The position numbers were made by a program, and so were the translations under genes. This document shows, piece by piece, positions 23,110 to 28,223 of a DNA stretch of 28,223 nt. Source of the stretch: an uncultured Acetatifactor sp. Its GTDB lineage: Bacteria > Bacillota > Clostridia > Lachnospirales > Lachnospiraceae. The notes below the pieces were generated by a model that was not told the DNA's origin, ran no database searches, and worked only from the letters and a program-made list of their open reading frames with translations. The stretch is taken from positions 1 through 28,223 of the forward strand of contig CAKRRU010000021.1 in NCBI GenBank assembly GCA_934394515.1, in the 5' to 3' direction. The stretch's first letter is position 1; each line of letters opens with the position of its first letter.

Positions 23110-25590
23110 ATGAAGAAGATAGTACATTATATAATATGTTTTGCCATGGCAGCAGGGATATTTTTCAATGCAGGACTGACAAGCCGGGCTGCCGATGGAA
23201 CAGAATCCGGAAGCAATTTTACCAATCTGATCGTATTTGCGAAATTTTCCGGAGAAGAGGAATTTGTAAATACGGTATATAGTGGAAGCAGTGTGCGTGA
23301 AATCACGGATAATTCTTTTAATACGGCAGAATACAGTGTCTCAGATTATTTTAAGACCGTATCAGCAGGAAAATTGTGTATCAATTATGTATATTTGTTT
23401 GATCAAGGCGGCTCCATAACGCTGAGTAAATCAAGAGGATATTATGCCGCATATAGTGAGAATAACCAGGAGGGCTATAAGACAGCACAGGAGCGTGAAA
23501 TCCGTATGTATGAACTGAAAAAGGACTGGTCGGAGGCAATTAATACGGCCATAGCTTCAGGGGCTGTGATCACAAATTATGATGGAAGTGTCACTTATAA
23601 CAAGGCAGATTTAGATAAGAATCATGATGGCAAAATAGATGCCATAACATTGATTTATAAAAATACGACCCAGAGTAATATTTCGGTATCACGGGGAGCA
23701 CCATTGTGGAATTACCGGGATTATGCGAATTATGTAAATATTACTACAGAGAACGGTGATACATTGGTCAGCAAGGACTATGTACAGTTAACGAACTTGT
23801 ATCCAAACAGCTCCGGAAAACTGCAAGGATATCTGTATAAAGACCAGCAGGGGAACCTTACGACATCTCTGGGAACGGCCATCCATGAGACGGGGCATAT
23901 CCTGGGATTAAAGGATCTGTATAATACGCAGGATGCACAGCCACAGCCGGTATATTATATGTCCGTCATGGCAAAGCATCTTTCCCCTGTGCCGCAGTTT
24001 ATTTCTGTGAAGGAGCAGGAGGCGTTGGGCTGGGCAGATGCGGAGCAGCTGCCTGTGCTGACAGCAGATGGTACCTACAGCCTGTCGGCATCAGGGACAC
24101 AGAATGCCGGTGCAGTGATCGGATACAAGATGAATATTCCCGCAAAAAACAAGACACTTTACCTGGAATACAGAAATTTCGAAGGGACTGGCAATAAATA
24201 TGATTCTCAGATAAAAGAGTTTTATAAGGCAGATGGCAGCCGGGTGGATGCTATCGACCTGAAATCGGGACTGGTCTGCTATCTCGCAGAAAGTGACTAC
24301 AGTTTTCCCAGTAATATTAATTGTGTTGCACCGAGGTGGAACTATGAGGTGCTGGGGGGAGGAAACACAAAAAATGATGCAGCACTGGCCCAAGGGGAGG
24401 GAAAGTACATTACCGATAAGGTCTGCATTCGGGTAACGGAAGTCACACCGGACAGACTGACATTTGAGATCAGTGGAATCGGTGAAGAGCATATCCATAC
24501 CGGAGGGGAGGCAACCTGTGTCTCAAGACCGGTATGTGAAGTGTGCCAACAGGTATATGGAGAAATCAATGCGTCCAATCATAAGCACACGGAACTGCGG
24601 GGAGTAAAAGAACCTGACAGCACGCAGGAAGGGTATACCGGTGATCTCTATTGTACAGATTGTCAGCAGCTCATACAGCAGGGGACAGTAATCCCGAAAA
24701 AATGTCCCGATATTATTGAAGGACAGGATACTCAGATTGATGGAAATACTACGGAAGCGGCCACGTTCCGGTCAAATGCGTTGTTTGCTGATTTTATCCG
24801 TGTGGAATTAGATGGTGTGGAGCTTCGACGGGATATTGACTATACGGTGGAGTCCGGAAGTATCATTGTGCGTCTGATGCCGGAGTTTTTGCGGACATTA
24901 GCAGAAGGCAGACATAGTATCGGCATTGTTTCAGACGGTGGAACAGCGGTGACCACATTTAACATCAGCAGAGTAGTGACGCCTGAGGCAACGCAGCCGC
25001 CAGAGGCAACGCAGACCCCAGAGACGACGCAGCCGCCAGAGGCAACGCAGACCCCGGAGACGACGCAGCCGCCAGAGGCAACGCAGACCCCGGAGACGAC
25101 GCAGCCGCCGGAGGCAACGCAGACCCCTGAGACAACGCAGACCCCGGAGACAACGCAGACCCCGGAGGCAACGCAGACCCCGGAGGCAACGCAGCCGCCT
25201 GAGGCAACCCAGCCGCCTGAGGCAACCCAGCCACCGGAGACAACGCAGACACCTGAGTCAGTCAGAATCCAGGCGGTAAGTATGGAGCCGACAGCAACAC
25301 CAAAACCGACAGCAACACCAAAATCGACAGAAGCACCGGAACCGACGGCAACGCCCAAACCTGAGTCTCCCCAGATTCCGGTGAAAACAGCAACTCCGGC
25401 AGCAGAGTCTGCAGCGGCAGATCCGGAACAGGAAGTATCACAGGCAGGCGGACAGGCAATGGAGCAGCAGAGAGACAGCAAGGCATGGCTGGTAACAGGA
25501 GGAATTATCCTGTGTATGGGAATTGCAGCGGGGGGCTTCTGGCTGCAACATCATATTGTGCAGGAAAAGAGAAAAAATGATGAAGGATAA
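23110..25590 (+). CDS. Secreted, membrane-anchored M6-like zinc metalloprotease
   Basis: An 826-residue surface protein. A signal peptide (1-27, ending SRAA) precedes a protease domain with the zinc motif HETGHILGLKD (259-269). Residues 167-178 (DLDKNHDGKIDA) form an EF-hand-like calcium loop that is usual in M6/immune-inhibitor-A relatives. A later Met in YYMSVMAKH probably forms the Met-turn. After about residue 460 comes a Cys/His-rich module with CEVCQQ and CTDCQQ. An Ig-like domain follows (about 555-620), then a Thr/Pro/Glu repeat stalk (625-714), a PTATPK-rich segment, and a C-terminal transmembrane helix (about 794-814) with a basic tail. There is no LPXTG motif. It lies 30 bases after the aminotransferase gene, with looser codon use. 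The substrate is unknown. Confidence 0.85.
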   Translation: MKKIVHYIICFAMAAGIFFNAGLTSRAADGTESGSNFTNLIVFAKFSGEEEFVNTVYSGSSVREITDNSFNTAEYSVSDYFKTVSAGKLCINYVYLFDQGGSITLSKSRGYYAAYSENNQEGYKTAQEREIRMYELKKDWSEAINTAIASGAVITNYDGSVTYNKADLDKNHDGKIDAITLIYKNTTQSNISVSRGAPLWNYRDYANYVNITTENGDTLVSKDYVQLTNLYPNSSGKLQGYLYKDQQGNLTTSLGTAIHETGHILGLKDLYNTQDAQPQPVYYMSVMAKHLSPVPQFISVKEQEALGWADAEQLPVLTADGTYSLSASGTQNAGAVIGYKMNIPAKNKTLYLEYRNFEGTGNKYDSQIKEFYKADGSRVDAIDLKSGLVCYLAESDYSFPSNINCVAPRWNYEVLGGGNTKNDAALAQGEGKYITDKVCIRVTEVTPDRLTFEISGIGEEHIHTGGEATCVSRPVCEVCQQVYGEINASNHKHTELRGVKEPDSTQEGYTGDLYCTDCQQLIQQGTVIPKKCPDIIEGQDTQIDGNTTEAATFRSNALFADFIRVELDGVELRRDIDYTVESGSIIVRLMPEFLRTLAEGRHSIGIVSDGGTAVTTFNISRVVTPEATQPPEATQTPETTQPPEATQTPETTQPPEATQTPETTQPPEATQTPETTQTPETTQTPEATQTPEATQPPEATQPPEATQPPETTQTPESVRIQAVSMEPTATPKPTATPKSTEAPEPTATPKPESPQIPVKTATPAAESAAADPEQEVSQAGGQAMEQQRDSKAWLVTGGIILCMGIAAGGFWLQHHIVQEKRKNDEG
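24982..25251 (+). repeat. In-frame 18-bp tandem repeat coding PE(A/T)TQ(P/T) stalk
   Basis: Fifteen consecutive 18-bp units encode six-residue blocks alternating PEATQP, PEATQT, PETTQP and PETTQT, with a partial sixteenth unit (PES). Several units form a 36-bp higher-order pair. Because the unit is a multiple of three, copy-number change keeps the frame. The product is a rigid, probably glycosylated cell-wall spacer. Confidence 0.92.
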
Positions 25591-25699
25591 GTGTTTACCG
25601 GAAGTAAAGTCATAATCCTTTTTGCTCCCGACATCATACTATAGTTATCGGTATGGAACAAGGAAATGGCAAATCATAGAAACACATAGGGATGTTATC

Positions 25700-26824
25700 A
25701 TGGAAAATTATCAGGAACAGTATAAACAGGAATTACATCAGCAGGAGATTAATTCCAACAAGCGGACGTTGAAGGGATTTTTATGGATTTTTGTGACAAT
25801 TCTGGTTCTCTGGCTGTTGACTTTAGTGGGAATCTTTATTGTGGATGCCGGAATCTTTACCATGGCAGTGGGGATGTCGGTGGTAATGGGAATCCCGGTT
25901 TTATACATATACAAAAAGGTGGATTTGTCAAGGGATTGGGTGAAATATGTGCTTCTGGCGCTGATCTGTGCAATATCGGCAGTCATGGCGGCATTTTTGT
26001 CTTTTCATGCTGTGCTTATCTATGTATTGCCGCTTTTATCAGCGGTGCAGTACCGGAAAAGGATGACACTGTGGGTTACTTATGTCGTGAATGATGTGAC
26101 TATGATACTGAGTATGCTGGCAGGGTTTTATCATGGAATCTGTGATCTGAATCTTCTGCTTGGCAGTAATCATACCAGAGACTGGTATATGGAGCAGTGG
26201 GGGGCAGGAACACTGCAGTTTAGTCTGGAACCTGATCCTGTATTTACCATTTTGTTCTACGGAGCTTTGCCACGGGCAGTGATCCTTCTGGCATTTACCT
26301 TTATTTTGCGGTATATCAGCATTACCAGCCACGAGGATGCACAGAGGATCGCCGATCTGACATATCGTAAGGAGACTGATCTGGGAACCCATGTGTATAA
26401 TAAGAACAAATATGAGGAAATGATTGCTGGCTACTATCTGGGGGTTGACAGACTGGCTGCCATTTTCTGGGATGTGAATCATCTGAAATATGTTAATGAC
26501 CAATATGGACATGCTGCAGGGGATGTGCTGATCCAGACGTTGTCTTCCGTATTATATGAATTATCCACTGACAGGAGGAAGGTTTATCGTGTGGGCGGAG
26601 ATGAATTCGTCATGCTGATAGAGAATCCGGTAGAAACAGAGATTGAGTCAATGGTAGAGTCTGTCAGTGCTGCATTGCAGGAGAAAAACGGTCAGGGCGA
26701 GATGCCGGTCTCCAGTGCTGTGGGCTGGGCAGAAGGCTATGGTGTTGATGTCCGTAAGATCATCAATGAAGCGGATGCAAAGATGTATGAGAATAAGACG
26801 CGTGGAAAGGAAAGTAGAAAATAG
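25700..26824 (+). CDS. Membrane GGDEF protein (diguanylate cyclase)
   Basis: A 374-residue protein from the ATG at 25700, with AGGGAT eight bases upstream. The longer frame needs a TTG start in the promoter region. The N-terminal half has about six transmembrane helices (25-45, 50-70, 82-101, 104-117, 123-145, 182-205) of no recognised sensor family. The C-terminal GGDEF domain has the nucleotide segment DVNHLKYVNDQYGHAAGD (258-275) and an intact GGDEF at 299-303, so synthesis of cyclic di-GMP is predicted. The RxxD inhibitory site five residues before GGDEF is absent (TDRR there), so product inhibition should be weak. It is followed after one base by an oxidoreductase gene. Its signal input is unknown. 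Confidence 0.87.
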   Translation: MENYQEQYKQELHQQEINSNKRTLKGFLWIFVTILVLWLLTLVGIFIVDAGIFTMAVGMSVVMGIPVLYIYKKVDLSRDWVKYVLLALICAISAVMAAFLSFHAVLIYVLPLLSAVQYRKRMTLWVTYVVNDVTMILSMLAGFYHGICDLNLLLGSNHTRDWYMEQWGAGTLQFSLEPDPVFTILFYGALPRAVILLAFTFILRYISITSHEDAQRIADLTYRKETDLGTHVYNKNKYEEMIAGYYLGVDRLAAIFWDVNHLKYVNDQYGHAAGDVLIQTLSSVLYELSTDRRKVYRVGGDEFVMLIENPVETEIESMVESVSAALQEKNGQGEMPVSSAVGWAEGYGVDVRKIINEADAKMYENKTRGKESRK

Positions 26825-26825
26825 G

Positions 26826-27794
26826 ATGGCAAACTGGGTAAGTGCAGGCTGCGGTGTCATTGCAAATGAACTGGCGCAGGCCATGGAAAAAAGAGGACAG
26901 AGGCTGTATGGTGTCGTGAACCGGACACAGGAGAAGGCAGAGGCTTTTGCAGAAAAATACGGTGTACAGAAGGTGTTTGCAAGCTTTGAAGAGGTATGTG
27001 CGGATCCTGCGGTGGATATCGTCTATATATCCACACCTCATAATACGCATATCCAATTTTTACGAAAAGCGCTGGAAGCAGGCAAGCATGTACTGTGTGA
27101 AAAATCTATTACGTTGAATTCCGAAGAACTGGAAGAGGCAGTGCAGCTGGCAAAGGAGCACCATGTAGTGCTGGCAGAGGCCATGACCATTTACCATATG
27201 CCTATTTATAAAGAACTGAAAAAACGCGTGGACACCGGGGATCTCGGAGAACTGCGAGTGATACAGATGAACTTCGGAAGCTATAAGGACTACGATATGA
27301 AGAATCGGTTCTTCAACAGGAATCTGGCGGGCGGTGCATTGTTGGACATCGGTGTGTATGCCCTTTCTTTCGTCAGAATGTTCTTAAGTTCCTGCCCGGA
27401 TCAGATCGCTTCTCAGGTGAAGCTGGCACCTACCGGTGTGGACGAGCAGGCGGGAATTCTTTTGATGAATCCGGAACAGGAGATGGCGACGGTGACATTG
27501 TCCCTGCATGCCAAGCAGCCTAAGCGCGGCATGATTTCTTTTGACAAGGCTTATGTGGAGATGTACGAGTATCCCCGGGGAGAAAAGGCTGTCATCACTT
27601 ATACAGAGGACGGTCGTAAGGAAGAAATTACTGCAGGAGCCACTGCGGATGCACTTGTCTATGAAGTAGAAGACATGGAGAAGGCAATCGTAGGAAACCA
27701 GGAGATCATGAAACTGGCATACACAGAAGATGTGATGCGGATGATGACCCGGATCCGCAGAGATTGGGGACTCACCTATCCGGAGGAAGAGTAG
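26826..27794 (+). CDS. Gfo/Idh/MocA family NAD(P)-dependent oxidoreductase
   Basis: A 322-residue cytoplasmic dehydrogenase. The Rossmann turn is AGCGVIAN (7-14), a form of the usual GxGxxA. Then come STPHNTH (69-75), CEKSITLN with Lys93 (the EKP motif reads EKS), the substrate segment EAMTIYHMP, and GGALLDIGVYALSF, which is diagnostic of the family. Members oxidise or reduce sugars, inositols or sugar acids; this one resembles the dihydrodiol/xylose dehydrogenase branch. The frame extends upstream to 26667, but that part overlaps the GGDEF gene. The ATG at 26826 is one base after the GGDEF stop, so the genes are co-translated. The ribosome site AAAGGA is rather distant (about 11 bases). The substrate cannot be stated. 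Confidence 0.88.
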   Translation: MANWVSAGCGVIANELAQAMEKRGQRLYGVVNRTQEKAEAFAEKYGVQKVFASFEEVCADPAVDIVYISTPHNTHIQFLRKALEAGKHVLCEKSITLNSEELEEAVQLAKEHHVVLAEAMTIYHMPIYKELKKRVDTGDLGELRVIQMNFGSYKDYDMKNRFFNRNLAGGALLDIGVYALSFVRMFLSSCPDQIASQVKLAPTGVDEQAGILLMNPEQEMATVTLSLHAKQPKRGMISFDKAYVEMYEYPRGEKAVITYTEDGRKEEITAGATADALVYEVEDMEKAIVGNQEIMKLAYTEDVMRMMTRIRRDWGLTYPEEE

Positions 27795-27822
27795 AAGGAA
27801 AGGAATCTGAAAACGGACAGCA

Positions 27823-27852
27823 TTTGTCCGGATGAAAAAACATCCGGACAAA
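27823..27852. terminator. 12-bp hairpin after the oxidoreductase gene
   Basis: TTTGTCCGGATG and CATCCGGACAAA pair perfectly around six A residues. It lies 28 bases after the oxidoreductase stop. No U-run follows on either strand, so it may be a 3' end stabilised by the stem, serving the plus operon and possibly a short minus-strand transcript. Confidence 0.5.
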
Positions 27853-27862
27853 TTGATCAATA

Positions 27863-27946
27863 TCAACCGGTTAATGTCAGGAGAAGCTTCTGCAAGGAGT
27901 AGGAATCTCCGTCCATCACGGTGCAGCAGGCTCTTTCTGTAACCAT
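27863..27946 (-). other. Possible 27-residue ORF in a small minus-strand transcript
   Basis: The minus strand has ATG at 27946, a 27-codon frame with a Cys pair and a Leu-rich end (KLLLTLTG), and TGA at 27863-27865. A plausible promoter (TTGTTG, 17 bp, TATACT) lies at 27994-27966, and the hairpin at 27823-27852 would end the transcript. There is no ribosome site, so a small RNA or a relic is equally possible. Confidence 0.2.
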
Positions 27947-27965
27947 AGACAGAGCCGATAGATAT

Positions 27966-27994
27966 AGTATAGCATTTCTTGCATTTTTCAACAA
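27966..27994 (-). promoter_or_regulatory. Possible minus-strand promoter in the terminal intergenic region
   Basis: On the minus strand TTGTTG (complement of 27989-27994) and TATACT (complement of 27966-27971) are 17 bp apart. The -35 is weak beyond TTG. No recognised gene lies downstream on this strand within the window before the oxidoreductase, which is on the other strand. Confidence 0.3.
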
Positions 27995-28007
27995 TTAAAA
28001 ATATAAT

Positions 28008-28172
28008 GTAACTATTCAGAACCCCATTCGCAAAATCACCTCTGCGAGGCTTTAATGAATAACATGCTTGCATGTTATTTGCTCATAGTGGTTACTTCGC
28101 CATATAAAACTGCTTATCTGCCTGAATGCAGGCATTCGCAGAACGCAGTTTTGCATGGTTCTGAATAGTTAC
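28008..28172. mobile_element. 165-bp palindromic element with 16-bp terminal inverted repeats (MITE-like)
   Basis: The ends GTAACTATTCAGAACC (28008-28023) and GGTTCTGAATAGTTAC (28157-28172) are exact inverted copies. Inside are AATAACATGC-TT-GCATGTTATT (28058-28079) and AAAACTGC...GCAGTTTT enclosing TGCCTG-AATG-CAGGCA. The subterminal parts are also imperfectly complementary. No coding frame fits inside. ATAAT occurs on both outer sides (28003-28007 and 28175-28179) but offset by two bases on the right, so a target duplication is not proven. Confidence 0.6.
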
Positions 28173-28223
28173 GCATAATGATATTGTTTTCTCTTGGCGA
28201 TCAAAAATCCGATCGTCACAAAC

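Noticed and set aside
24982..25251. The regular 18-bp period considered as a CRISPR array
   Set aside because: Units are contiguous without unique spacers, multiples of three, and encode a Pro/Thr/Glu stalk within a protein.
24840..25481. Long minus-strand frames over the protease repeat (Val/Ser/Gly/Cys-rich and Ala/Leu/Pro-rich products)
   Set aside because: They arise because the 18-bp repeat is free of stops in several frames; the plus-strand frame has a signal peptide, zinc motif and membrane anchor.
23110..25590. Sortase (LPXTG) anchoring of the metalloprotease
   Set aside because: No LPXTG-like motif occurs before the C-terminal helix; the helix plus basic tail fits a simple transmembrane anchor.
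26667..26825. N-terminal extension of the oxidoreductase over the GGDEF gene
   Set aside because: The extension is Arg-rich, out of frame within the GGDEF domain, and is followed by a normal Rossmann start at the ATG at 26826.
27384..28073. A 229-codon minus-strand frame reaching into the terminal intergenic region
   Set aside because: More than half is antisense to the oxidoreductase and it starts inside the palindromic element; no ribosome site or domain is visible.

Overview
The window reads as a chromosomal piece of a Firmicute of the Lachnospiraceae type, probably a gut plant-glycan degrader. The reasons are strong AGGAGG-like ribosome sites, moderate GC, tightly packed operons, YesN-type AraC response regulators, a GH112 phosphorylase, and a Cys-rich plus Ig-like C-terminal module often seen in Lachnospiraceae surface proteins. 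I cannot assign a genus. Almost the whole window concerns pectin (rhamnogalacturonan I) oligosaccharides and hexuronates.

Layout. (1) 1-396 is the end of a sugar-ABC solute-binding protein, followed by a terminator and a promoter. (2) 609-8588 is a plus-strand operon: GH105 unsaturated glucuronyl/galacturonyl hydrolase, CE12-type rhamnogalacturonan acetylesterase, GH112 galactosyl phosphorylase, GH28 galacturonidase, GH51 arabinofuranosidase and a small Cys-rich DUF6171-like protein. None of the enzymes has a signal peptide, so imported oligosaccharides are finished inside the cell. (3) 8758-11786 is a TRAP transporter (DctP lipoprotein, DctQ, DctM), probably for uronates. Its promoter has a 20-bp-period direct repeat. 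(4) 11941-12420 is a YcxB-like membrane protein. (5) 12522-17008 is an operon of a sensor kinase, an AraC-type response regulator, a second DctP-like binding protein that is membrane-anchored rather than lipidated, and an MFS carrier. (6) 16980-19822 (minus) holds mannonate dehydratase (uxuA) and fructuronate reductase (uxuB), divergent from an AraC regulator at 19973-20926. The shared region carries tandem TGAAAA...AATTGCT repeats overlapping both predicted -35 boxes. (7) 20994-23079 is a DUF3737-like beta-helix protein and a MalY/PatB-type aminotransferase. (8) 23110-25590 is a secreted, membrane-anchored M6-like metalloprotease with an 18-bp tandem repeat coding a Pro/Thr-rich stalk. (9) 25700-27794 is a membrane GGDEF protein followed after one base by a Gfo/Idh/MocA oxidoreductase. 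(10) 27795-28223 has no convincing gene. It holds two hairpin features, a possible tiny minus-strand transcript and a 165-bp element with perfect 16-bp terminal inverted repeats.

How it may work together (inference): rhamnogalacturonan oligosaccharides enter through the ABC importer whose binding protein ends at 396. They are deacetylated, trimmed of unsaturated uronate, galactose (by phosphorolysis), galacturonate and arabinose. Free uronates enter through the TRAP system and/or the MFS carrier under control of the kinase/regulator/binding-protein trio, and uxuB/uxuA carry fructuronate to KDG. The most unusual unit is the kinase-regulator-anchored-binding-protein trio beside a TRAP transporter. 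The two AraC-type repeat sites, the nested palindrome between uxuA and uxuB and the terminal palindromic element are the best non-coding signals.
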